Shown here: positions 1 through 8,000 of the stretch, piece after piece
How positions within the stretch are numbered: position 1 is the first letter of the stretch
Layout: each line of letters opens with the position of its first letter
Source of the DNA: Stieleria bergensis
GTDB taxonomy: Bacteria; Planctomycetota; Planctomycetia; Pirellulales; Pirellulaceae
DNA length: 64,000 nt
Assembly: GCA_007745635.1 (NCBI GenBank)
Contig: CP036272.1
Location: 2,314,370-2,378,369, forward strand
Reading direction: 5' to 3'
Notes under the pieces: model-generated
The model's input: only the letters and a program-made list of their open reading frames with translations
The model's database searches: none
Told to the model about the DNA's origin: nothing
Position numbers and translations under genes: made by a program

Positions 1-272
1 GACTTTTCAGGAAGCGGTTTGACGCCCGATGGCTGGTTGGACCCAGTGGATTCAGCGGCCATGCCGGACGGAGCAGCGATCACTTCAGCGGAATCCGGCC
101 CTCCACTAACCGGTGGGGGATTAGCCTCTGAGTCTTTCTGGGCAAGTTTCGCCTGCTGATCCGGATCGGATGCTGCCTGCTCTTTGGACGGCGAACAGCC
201 CTGCAAAAGCAACAGTGAAAATCCAGTCACAGCAACAATTGCGCTGCGAGAAAACAGAGAAAGCCAAGGCAT
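1..272 (-). CDS. Lipoprotein, N-terminal part (runs off the window)
   Basis: Reading the minus strand from the ATG at 272 gives an open frame to the window edge with no stop, so only the first 90 residues are visible. It begins MPWLSLFSRSA and has a hydrophobic stretch ending in a lipobox (LLLQGC, Cys26), so it should be a lipid-anchored exported protein. The rest is a Ser/Pro/Asp/Glu-rich linker (SKEQAASDPDQQ and so on), typical of the disordered region after a lipoprotein signal. No catalytic domain is visible. The signal peptide is well supported; the function is unknown. It is upstream of the dockerin gene on the same strand only in map position: transcription runs away from that gene toward position 1. 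Confidence 0.7.
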   Translation of the reverse strand, partial: MPWLSLFSRSAIVAVTGFSLLLLQGCSPSKEQAASDPDQQAKLAQKDSEANPPPVSGGPDSAEVIAAPSGMAAESTGSNQPSGVKPLPEK

Positions 273-398
273 AGAAGTGTTTGGGGCAGACGGAGGCGAG
301 CGACATCACCGAACAATTCATCGGTCTCAGTCAGCGATTCAATGGCTCACTATATCGAATCTGCCGTCACAGTAAAAGAAAGGTTTCCGCTGCCGCGT

Positions 399-3300
399 TC
401 ACTCGTCCAGCAAACGGATCGCCTGATCGATCGCTGCGTGATTGGTCACAGGAACGCTTGGCCGGTTGGTGACGGTCACCAGTGGCTGTGGGGCGGCAAC
501 GGGCGTTGGCGCTTCAGCAGGACCCTGGGTTGTCGCGGGGATTGGGAACGGCAGGCAAACCTCTGGCGTGACGATTGCTGCGGAATGATCAGTCGCTAGC
601 AGACCGGTCGCCAGCGGAGCGGCGGCAAGCTGTTCACCTTCGCCATTGCTATGCAGTGCCAGCGTTGGCTCGCCGCCGGAGGAAGTCTGTGCTGCGTTGG
701 AGGCTGGCGTCGACAAGGGGTTTTCGTTCGGGTCTTCGCCTTCAGTGGAAACGGTGGACGTTTGGATTTGTCGGTTCACCTGATTGATCACCAAGAACGC
801 GTCCAGCGGTGTGATCATTCCGTCTTTGTTGACGTCGTAATAACGCAGCGGAGCATCGTAATTGATCGGCCCCGGTCCGAACCGTTGCAGATAGTTGATG
901 ATCAGGATAGCGTCCAGCGGAGAGATGTCGCCATTATTGTTGACATCTTCGGGGACTTGGCTGTTGTGGAACGGTTCGTGGTTCTCCAGAACATCGATCA
1001 CAAACGTTTCCATCAGTGGATCATAGGTGCCTTGGTCGTCGCGAATCGTGACGTTCAGTTCCAGTTGCTCAGCGTCAAGGTGCAGCAAGTGCTGATTGTC
1101 GCGAAGTTTCAAAGTGCCTTCGACGACTTCAAAGCGACGATCGTTGACAAGGAAGCTGAAGTGATCTTGAGGCGGGATGCCATTGACCAAGATCGATCCG
1201 ACGGCTTTGCCCTTTTGTAGCTCCATGACTGACTTGTTGGTCAGTTTCATCTGTTCGGGTTGCTCTTCGACGTCCAAAACAGAAATCACCAGCTCGTTGG
1301 TCACGGAGCTGCCGGCGCGGTCACTGGCGGTGACTTTGACAATGACTTTTTCTTCGACTTCGTAGTCTAGAAAGATTCCTTTCTTGAGCTGCAAGCGATC
1401 ATCGACGACTGCGAAGCGCTGGTCATCGACGGTGAAGGAATGAAGTTCGTCGGCATCTTCGTCGATCGCTTGGAGAGCCGCGACAAGCAGGCCGGGGACG
1501 TTTTCGGTGACAGAAGCTTCGTCAGGAGTCACCGCCACGACTGGATCGTTTTCATCAAGCACTTTGACTTCGACGAAGCCTTCGATGTGGGTGTCTGTGA
1601 ATGCCTCTGTCCCCGAAACGGTCAGCGTGATGATCTCTTTGGCTTCGTGGTTCAAGCCGCCATCTTTCAGGATCAGTGTTCGGCCGTCGATTCGGAACCG
1701 ATTGTCGTTGACTGACAGGGTCAGGGTTCCATAGGGATCGTCCCCCACGACGGTGATGTTGCCGACCGCGTGGTTGTATCCCGAGTGTTCGGGGACGTCG
1801 TATTGCTGGAACAGAATGCCTTCGGGTTTGTCAATGACTGGCGAGACATTGATGATGACTTCCAGCGGAAGCGAGACCGCCTGTCCATTGTGAAAGCGAA
1901 CCTTGAATCGATCTTGACCAAAGAAGTCTCGGTCAGGAGTGTAACGCAGGCCATCTTCGGAGATCCGCTGGATCTCACCATGCTCTGTGTCTTGGACGAT
2001 CACCGGGACCACGCCATGAACATCGTGACCGAAGGCCGACTGGCTCCAGTGGCTGTGATCCAACGTCAATGGCGTGTCTTCCAGCGTGTGAAAGAGAACC
2101 CCCGGTTGCAACAGGTCCAATGAATCTGTGGTCGAGGCGTTGATGGCAAAGTCAACCGATACCGATTGGTCTGCTGTCTCAATGGAAACCTGGGTTTCGT
2201 TGGTCCGGCGTAGATTTAGCCGCATCAGGCCCAGTTTGCCGACGACGTAAAAGGTCGCACCCAAAGCGGTTGCCGGTCCGGTGGCGAAAGCAAATTGTGG
2301 TAGGCCGATTGCGGTGAAGTCGACCAGTTGATCCAAGGTGGATTTGCCGCTTCCCAGATCAGTCAGCTCAACACGCCCCCCAATCCCCTGGCCGGTCACG
2401 CTCAGCAGACCGTTGTGAGCATCAGACAACGTCGTGACTCGCGGCGCGGAAGTGACTTGATGAAGGTCCGCGAATGCAGCGTCGGCATCCAGCATCGAGA
2501 TGCCGTCACCAAGCTGGGCCGTGAGGAGCCCCGTGCGATCATTGAATGCCAAGGCCTCAATGACATCGTCAACCAGCGTGCTGCTCCCTTGAATCGCTTG
2601 CCCACTCGCATTGCTCCATAACTTGAGGTGCATTGCGGGCGATAGTGGCGAAGCATCCGCCGCTGGCCAGGCGATCACGGTGCGACTGGGCGAACGGCTA
2701 GGAATGTCCAGATCAACCTTGGGGCTGGCGACCAATTGCATGCCAGGAACCGGTGGTTGGGCGGTTTCCTGGATTTCAAGTTCCAGTTCGCTTGCAGCGC
2801 CCGGCAGCGCGGTCGACGTCAGGTGTAACGAGTAAACAATGCCGCCGGCTTGGTCCACTGCCACCCCATGCCCATCGGCCCCAAAGGCGATCGAATCAAA
2901 GTGGTGCTCGCCGCTCAGTAATTGTGTTTCGACGGATTCACTGTCAAAGGTTGCAACCCACAGCCCCAAAGCCTGGGAAGATTCCGCGAGCGGACCTTGG
3001 TAAAGCGTGGCAACTTCGCCATCAAACCGCAATGACGCCACGATTTCGGCACCGCTTGGCAACTGGAGCGAGGCAGACAGGTCCATCTCGTGCGAGACAT
3101 GCATCACCTGATCTTGTGACATCAGGGCGAAACCCGTTGGGCTCGGGTGCACCGCATCAATCTGATCGGGAAGTTCCCACTGTCCACTGACCAAGTGCGA
3201 CGTCAATTCGTAATGGTCAACACTGGAGTCGCCAAAAATCTTGACCGGGTGAAGACCGGTGTCCAGATCACGGAATTCAAACTGCCCCGAACTGCCAACC

Positions 3301-3803
3301 AACTGATGTGGATCGTCTCCGTCGGGAAAGTCGTTTTCGTTGTAGTCGATGTAGACCAGCTTGTTGGCCAACGGTGATTCAAAGGCGTTCGCAGGCGGAT
3401 CGTCGGGGGTCGTGTCGACGATGGTTCCGGAGATCACCGCCAGGACTCGACGCTGGCCCAATGATTCAAACACCAGCACGCGGCGGCGTGGTGCGAGGTG
3501 TTCCTGTCCGACGCGTTCCTGTGCGATGCGTTGGGTCACGGCGGATTTGCTGGATTCAACCAAACGCGAGGCGGCAGCCAAGAGGTCCGAGTGGGTGACC
3601 GAGCGTAGTTTCGAACTCAGTCGGGACGCGAGCTGGCGGCAGCCGCCGATGACCGTCCGATCCGCTTTGAAGGAATCCGAACCTGGGCCACCTTGCGAGG
3701 CGGAGGCTAAAGAAAGTTCTGCTTGTTGGGCAAGCTCGGCGCGCAGCACTTTCCGCCGGGAGCATTCCTGCTGATCAGAAAAGTCTTGCCTGCCTAAGTC
3801 CAT
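399..3803 (-). CDS. Giant secreted protein with cadherin-like repeats and dockerin
   Basis: This 1134-residue protein has a basic stretch with the planctomycete surface-protein motif RRRVLVFESLGQRRVLA at about residues 107-122. An SdrD/CNA-B-like domain follows (ISGTIVD, YIDYNENDFPDGDD), then a region that looks like a WD/NHL-type propeller. From about residue 590 there is a Calx-beta/cadherin-like stretch, including two cadherin-type repeats with DENDPVV and DEDADELHSF calcium motifs. A type I dockerin pair (DVNNNGDISPLDAILIINYL, DVNKDGMITPLDAFLVINQV) lies near residues 950-1012, followed by a Pro/Ala/Thr-rich tail of about 120 residues. The family role is cell-surface adhesion or scaffolding. 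The roughly 100-residue extension before the export motif is unusual; an internal GTG at 3539 would place the motif near the N-terminus, as in related proteins. The partner cohesin is not in the window. Confidence 0.85.
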   Translation of the reverse strand: MDLGRQDFSDQQECSRRKVLRAELAQQAELSLASASQGGPGSDSFKADRTVIGGCRQLASRLSSKLRSVTHSDLLAAASRLVESSKSAVTQRIAQERVGQEHLAPRRRVLVFESLGQRRVLAVISGTIVDTTPDDPPANAFESPLANKLVYIDYNENDFPDGDDPHQLVGSSGQFEFRDLDTGLHPVKIFGDSSVDHYELTSHLVSGQWELPDQIDAVHPSPTGFALMSQDQVMHVSHEMDLSASLQLPSGAEIVASLRFDGEVATLYQGPLAESSQALGLWVATFDSESVETQLLSGEHHFDSIAFGADGHGVAVDQAGGIVYSLHLTSTALPGAASELELEIQETAQPPVPGMQLVASPKVDLDIPSRSPSRTVIAWPAADASPLSPAMHLKLWSNASGQAIQGSSTLVDDVIEALAFNDRTGLLTAQLGDGISMLDADAAFADLHQVTSAPRVTTLSDAHNGLLSVTGQGIGGRVELTDLGSGKSTLDQLVDFTAIGLPQFAFATGPATALGATFYVVGKLGLMRLNLRRTNETQVSIETADQSVSVDFAINASTTDSLDLLQPGVLFHTLEDTPLTLDHSHWSQSAFGHDVHGVVPVIVQDTEHGEIQRISEDGLRYTPDRDFFGQDRFKVRFHNGQAVSLPLEVIINVSPVIDKPEGILFQQYDVPEHSGYNHAVGNITVVGDDPYGTLTLSVNDNRFRIDGRTLILKDGGLNHEAKEIITLTVSGTEAFTDTHIEGFVEVKVLDENDPVVAVTPDEASVTENVPGLLVAALQAIDEDADELHSFTVDDQRFAVVDDRLQLKKGIFLDYEVEEKVIVKVTASDRAGSSVTNELVISVLDVEEQPEQMKLTNKSVMELQKGKAVGSILVNGIPPQDHFSFLVNDRRFEVVEGTLKLRDNQHLLHLDAEQLELNVTIRDDQGTYDPLMETFVIDVLENHEPFHNSQVPEDVNNNGDISPLDAILIINYLQRFGPGPINYDAPLRYYDVNKDGMITPLDAFLVINQVNRQIQTSTVSTEGEDPNENPLSTPASNAAQTSSGGEPTLALHSNGEGEQLAAAPLATGLLATDHSAAIVTPEVCLPFPIPATTQGPAEAPTPVAAPQPLVTVTNRPSVPVTNHAAIDQAIRLLDE

Positions 3804-4593
3804 TTGCTTCTGCCCATTGGGTGGTTAGCCAAACCCAAGTTCACGCCTTGATTTGCTGTGCCAAACCCGTTCGCTCTCGCCCAGGATCGTTTCGCGTCAA
3901 CCAATCGCCGCGGGAAATTGGTTGCACTGTTGTTAAGCGTGTGACGGCTTAGACGCGAGATGGGGATGAGAGTTCCCCCCTTTCCGGTGCAGAGTTGTCT
4001 GATCGGCGAAATAAGCTGGATTCGCCTGGACATAGATGCCATCGCATCACGTCTGGGGCCGGTGGGGAGGGGCTGGCACTTAGCAATCAGGATTCATTGC
4101 CTAATGTGAACCACTTAACTACGCATCATGCACTCTGAAAAGTCAGCTTACAATGGTGCATCTGGAATAATTTTCATCATTTCAAACCACTTTGCCGGCC
4201 AAACGGCAGGTAACCGAAACCAAGCCCCCGGCTACATCCGGGCTGATGGTGGTTTTCAAGGCTCGGTTTGCGACGTTCCACAAAGCCGCTGGCGGCGAGA
4301 CAGGGTGTTTGGGTGAGTTGGTGTGTTTTGAAGGAGCGGTGCCCTGCCGTTGGAAGCCGAGCATTCACGCCTCCGACGCATCGGATCATGCTTTTTGCGG
4401 CACCGGTGAACCAGGCATGCGGTTCGCCCAAGCGAGACACAGGCTGCTCTGGCAACGATTGAAATAAACAAAAAAGGCTTCAAATGCCCACCGATGTGAC
4501 GCAGCCCATGAGCTGAAAGCCAGTTACAATAACGGTTGGAGATCACTCCAACCTCTTTTCAATCCGTTGTCCGTATAAAACAAGACTACGCTC
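3804..4593. other. Intergenic region, divergent promoters
   Basis: No convincing gene was found in these 790 bases between two divergently read genes. Short open frames here lack start signals and resemble no known family. The stretch from about 4100 to 4180 is AT-rich compared with the surroundings and could hold promoters. The only clear structure is the hairpin at 4534-4553. Confidence 0.5.
4534..4553 (+). promoter_or_regulatory. Perfect 8-bp hairpin in the leader of the Gly-rich gene
   Basis: GGTTGGAG and CTCCAACC form an uninterrupted 8-bp stem around an ATCA loop, followed by TCTTTTC. It lies 40 bases before the ATG at 4594. The geometry would suit an attenuator or the end of a short leader transcript. 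The T-run is short, so termination is uncertain. Confidence 0.4.
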
Positions 4594-6564
4594 ATGGATC
4601 TACTCCAAACCCTTCGCCGTGCGCCCGGTTATTGCCAACTCGCTGGTCCGTTCAGTGGGCAACGAAACGTTTTGAAAAGCCTTTTGTCAGGTGCGTTATG
4701 CACCGGCCTGTTGCTGATCAACGGCTTGGAAGCCAACAGCCAACCGCCAGCCAGCGGTTCTGATTACGGATCCGAGGGCGGCGACTACGGCCCAGGAGGC
4801 GGTAGCGGACCTCAGCCACAGCCCCAGGGCGGCGGCTACGGATCCGATGGCGGCGACTATGGCAGTGACTACGGATCGGGTGAAGACACCGAAATGGAAG
4901 GCGGCCCCGGGAGCGGTGGTGGCTACGGCGGTGACTATGGAGGGGCTGAACCGGGTGAAGGTGGCGGCGGCTATGGTGCCGGTCAAGAAGACAGTTACGG
5001 GGGCAATCGAGCATCACGGCCAGGGGCGCCGGCCGGTGGCGGTGGTGACTTCGTGGGGCAACTTTTGTCACAGCAGCTGGGCCAAACCATGATGTCCTTC
5101 GCCCCGTTCATGGGGCAGATGGGCGGTCCGGTGAAACCGACTGGCCCCGTTTTGTTTGATGAGGCCAAAGCGGCTTACTCCAGCGGCAAAATTGCCCTGG
5201 CGAAAGACTTGTTCTTCGCCCACATCACAGCGGAATACGAAGAGGCTGGCGATGCGTTATCCATGGTGCGTTACAGCCCGTTGCTGCGTCGTCCTGCCTG
5301 GAACATTCGCTGCGGTGTTTCCGTGTCGGTTCGCTCCGATGGAGCCAGCCCACAACCGCTGAGCGCAAGTTCCACCGGCCGCGGCGGTCCTGGTGGGGCT
5401 GGCGGAGGTTACGGCGGTTCGGGCGGTGAAGGTGGCTACGGTGGAGGCAATGGCGGAGCCGGTGGTCAGGGCGGCGGTGGCGGCGACTATGGGGCCGGCT
5501 ACGGTGGCTCTGGTGGTGAAGGCGGAATCGCTGCAGGTGGTCCTGGTGCTCCCGGTGGTCCTGGCGGCTACGCTGGTGGTCCGGGTAGCGATTACGGGGA
5601 CGGAGGATTTGGCGGTGAGATGGATGGCGGTGAGATGGATGGTGGCGAGATGGATGGTGGCGAGATGGCTGGTGGCGAGATGGCTGGCTACGGTTCAGGA
5701 TCCGGCTTTCCCGGTGGCCCCGCTGGACGTGGTAACGGTCGCGGCAAAGGGCCAGCTGTCGCTAGCAACTCACAGCGCTTAGCTTCCCTCAACCCCGCCG
5801 GTCTTCACAGCGGTCCAGCAGCCGAACTGAATGACAATCTGGGCTTGGTTGGCGAACTGATTTCCGCACAGATTCAAAAACGCCTTGCCCAAGGTCGATT
5901 TGGACTGGCGTTTCAATCCGTCAGCCCTGGTGTCGTTGACACCGTTGCAATCAGCGACGCCTTCGTCAACGCTTACTCGGCCAGTCGAGGCCCAGCGGTC
6001 TGGCGACACAATCTTGAATTCGTTGGCAGCGGTACCGAAAAAGACATGGTGCAGGCGGCCAAGGACAATGGCGTGGACTTGCTCCTGCACTTCGATGTCG
6101 TGCTCAAAGGTCATACCAGCGGACTGACACAGAACATCAGTCGCGGCCGACTGGTCAATGTTTCGACCGGCAAGTCGCTGGGGATCACCAAAGCCATCGA
6201 CACCTTCAAATTTAAGCAGCAAGCACAGTCGCCTAACGCGGTCAGTGCGACGGAATTCGTTGAAGACGCCATGGCCAATTTCTTGGTGGCCATGGATCGT
6301 AACCTGCAGGTGACTGAGATGCCTGCGCTGACCGACGACAACGCACGCAGTCGTGTCGGTTCGTTGCTTGGTGCTTCCAGTCGTCGCAGTTTCCGAACGT
6401 TGGCAGAAGTGCGATTGTTCCAATCGCAGGGCCTGTTGACGGACGATGAAGTCGCCGATGCGTTCTATCTGGTCGGCGGCCAAGACGGTTTGACGTTGCT
6501 GGAAGGCAGCGCCGAAGACCGCAATGCCGTGGTCTATCGCTGGTTGTCTGAGGCCTCGCGTTAA
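4594..6564 (+). CDS. Gly-rich secreted protein, hypothetical
   Basis: The protein has 656 residues. A hydrophobic segment near residues 28-48 (LLSGALCTGLLLINGL) looks like a signal peptide preceded by a long n-region. Two low-complexity blocks rich in Gly, Tyr, Ser and Asp (GSDYGSEGGDYG-type near 50-150; GGYGGSGGEGG-type near 265-390) flank a short globular piece (DEAKAAYSSGKIALAKDLFF) that resembles a TPR helix pair. The second block ends in five tandem GGEM(D/A) units. The C-terminal 250 residues are of normal complexity and probably folded (VDLLLHFDVVLKGHTSGL and others), with no family I recognise. I expect an envelope or exported protein; the Gly-rich parts are probably flexible spacers. 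The function is unknown. Confidence 0.8.
   Translation: MDLLQTLRRAPGYCQLAGPFSGQRNVLKSLLSGALCTGLLLINGLEANSQPPASGSDYGSEGGDYGPGGGSGPQPQPQGGGYGSDGGDYGSDYGSGEDTEMEGGPGSGGGYGGDYGGAEPGEGGGGYGAGQEDSYGGNRASRPGAPAGGGGDFVGQLLSQQLGQTMMSFAPFMGQMGGPVKPTGPVLFDEAKAAYSSGKIALAKDLFFAHITAEYEEAGDALSMVRYSPLLRRPAWNIRCGVSVSVRSDGASPQPLSASSTGRGGPGGAGGGYGGSGGEGGYGGGNGGAGGQGGGGGDYGAGYGGSGGEGGIAAGGPGAPGGPGGYAGGPGSDYGDGGFGGEMDGGEMDGGEMDGGEMAGGEMAGYGSGSGFPGGPAGRGNGRGKGPAVASNSQRLASLNPAGLHSGPAAELNDNLGLVGELISAQIQKRLAQGRFGLAFQSVSPGVVDTVAISDAFVNAYSASRGPAVWRHNLEFVGSGTEKDMVQAAKDNGVDLLLHFDVVLKGHTSGLTQNISRGRLVNVSTGKSLGITKAIDTFKFKQQAQSPNAVSATEFVEDAMANFLVAMDRNLQVTEMPALTDDNARSRVGSLLGASSRRSFRTLAEVRLFQSQGLLTDDEVADAFYLVGGQDGLTLLEGSAEDRNAVVYRWLSEASR
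5611..5685 (+). repeat. 15-bp in-frame tandem repeat, 5 copies
   Basis: Five consecutive 15-base units of the form GG(C/T)GG(T/C)GAGATGG(A/C)T encode GGEMD/GGEMA. Third-position and Asp/Ala variation shows that the copies have diverged. Being in frame, the array can change length without breaking the gene. Confidence 0.9.
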
Positions 6565-6584
6565 TCGGCAAGGCAACCAGGGGA

Positions 6585-6623
6585 TTGATCACACTGGCTG
6601 TTGATCACACTGGCTGTTGATCA
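6585..6623. repeat. 16-bp tandem repeat, 2.4 copies
   Basis: TTGATCACACTGGCTG occurs twice head to tail (6585-6600, 6601-6616), followed by a partial TTGATCA. It lies between the convergent ends of two genes, and its right edge touches the stop codon of the membrane-protein gene. Confidence 0.85.
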
Positions 6624-7892
6624 TGACGCAGGTCGCCCTGTTGATCGTGGCGATGGCTCTTCTGAATGTCGCGTCAGTTGTCTTAGCTGACGCGACGAGC
6701 GGCGTTTCCAAATGAAACCGTCCAGCACATAGTGGGTGACTTGCGGGACGGCTAACAAGGCGACGAGCACCGCCTGCATGCCAGCATTGCTCTGCCATGC
6801 CGAACCAAACAGCCAAGCTCGCTCGTGCCACAAGCTGCGATCCCACAGCAGTTCTTCGAAATACGCCAGCACCCAAACTACGGCGACAAATCGGATCAAG
6901 ATCTGCCAAGCGGTTCCGCTGCTTCTTGGTGATGCGGAGGTTGATGCTGGTGCGTTGTCCTGGTCGTCTTGCCGTGTTGGTCCCGGCCCCGATTGCTCGC
7001 TGCCTTCTTCGCTGCCTGCCCCCGAATTCTGTGGTGTCTCATTCGATTTGCCCAGGACTTGGTACCAGTAAATCAAGACCATGTAGGGTACGCCATGAAT
7101 GATGACATTGGTCACCGTGAAGGCATAGTCTGAATCAAATGTAATGATGCCCAAGTACCAGCACAGCGCGGTGGTCGCGACCACAAGGTCTTTGCCCGGG
7201 TTCCACAGTCCACCGATCAGCCCTCGATAACTGGCACGGCAGACATAGGCAATCATTGCGAACCAGTAAACGGGCGCCAGCCAGCGATCCAGGGGAAGGG
7301 ACAGGAAAACGAAATCGCCTTCGACAAACCATGCGAATTGTTCCGGTTGATGGCAGTGCCAGTACACCAGCGGATAAAGGGTTGCCAAGTAAATTGCGCT
7401 CAGATCAATCCACTTGCCCACGCGCTGGCGATCATTGGCTTTGGCCCGATACAAGGCCACCCAGCCGTATTGCTGCCTCACAAAATGAAACACGGCCATG
7501 TAGGCAAGGCAGCGCCAGAACCACTGGGGGCTTTCCGAGTACAGTGCCCAGCCAATGACGAAGGCAAAGACGGGCGTCAGCAAGTACAGGCCGGGCCGCC
7601 GCTTTAATTCCTGGCGATCAAAGTAAACCCGAAAGCCCGTTGCATAGACGTGCGCGACATCAATCATCAAGATGGTCGTCACCCACGTCCACTGCGGCAC
7701 CGATCGATCCAGCCACCCCATTGCCGCGCCCAACACCAACAAAGCGACCGACAGCAAAGCGCTGCCGGCAAAGGCTGCCAGGTCCACAGGTGCTGAAAAC
7801 AACCAGGGCAATCGTGTGCTCTGTTGATGCAAGTCACTGTGCAGAGGGTTGGTCGGTTCAGCGTCTGAATCAGCCAATGCCGTGTGAGCCAT
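6621..7892 (-). CDS. Polytopic membrane protein, hypothetical
   Basis: From the ATG at 7892 the product has 423 residues; a TTG at 7907 would add five. At least seven hydrophobic helices are visible, starting with FAGSALLSVALLVLGAAMGWL and followed by segments such as YLLTPVFAFVIGWALY and IYLATLYPLVYW. A hydrophilic loop rich in Ser/Gln/Asp (about residues 295-335) separates the last helices. His and Arg residues sit near the helices (MIDVAHVYATGFRVYFDRQE; FHFVRQQYGW; YVLDGFIWKRR), which could suggest an enzyme active site in the membrane, but I cannot name a family. No operon partner is evident. Confidence 0.75.
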   Translation of the reverse strand: MAHTALADSDAEPTNPLHSDLHQQSTRLPWLFSAPVDLAAFAGSALLSVALLVLGAAMGWLDRSVPQWTWVTTILMIDVAHVYATGFRVYFDRQELKRRPGLYLLTPVFAFVIGWALYSESPQWFWRCLAYMAVFHFVRQQYGWVALYRAKANDRQRVGKWIDLSAIYLATLYPLVYWHCHQPEQFAWFVEGDFVFLSLPLDRWLAPVYWFAMIAYVCRASYRGLIGGLWNPGKDLVVATTALCWYLGIITFDSDYAFTVTNVIIHGVPYMVLIYWYQVLGKSNETPQNSGAGSEEGSEQSGPGPTRQDDQDNAPASTSASPRSSGTAWQILIRFVAVVWVLAYFEELLWDRSLWHERAWLFGSAWQSNAGMQAVLVALLAVPQVTHYVLDGFIWKRRSSRQLRQLTRHSEEPSPRSTGRPAS

Positions 7893-8000
7893 GGGAGTCG
7901 TCGCCAATTCGATTGACCGTGTTTAGCACAGTCGGTTGCCAGGGGAGCCGATGGGGCGTCGTGCCAGTGACGTCATGGGATGGGATGATCAACGCAAGCG

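Noticed and set aside
5779-6576. A 265-residue minus-strand open frame opposite the Gly-rich gene
   Set aside because: It is a reverse-strand shadow of a high-GC gene; the plus-strand reading has signal peptide and continuous domains.
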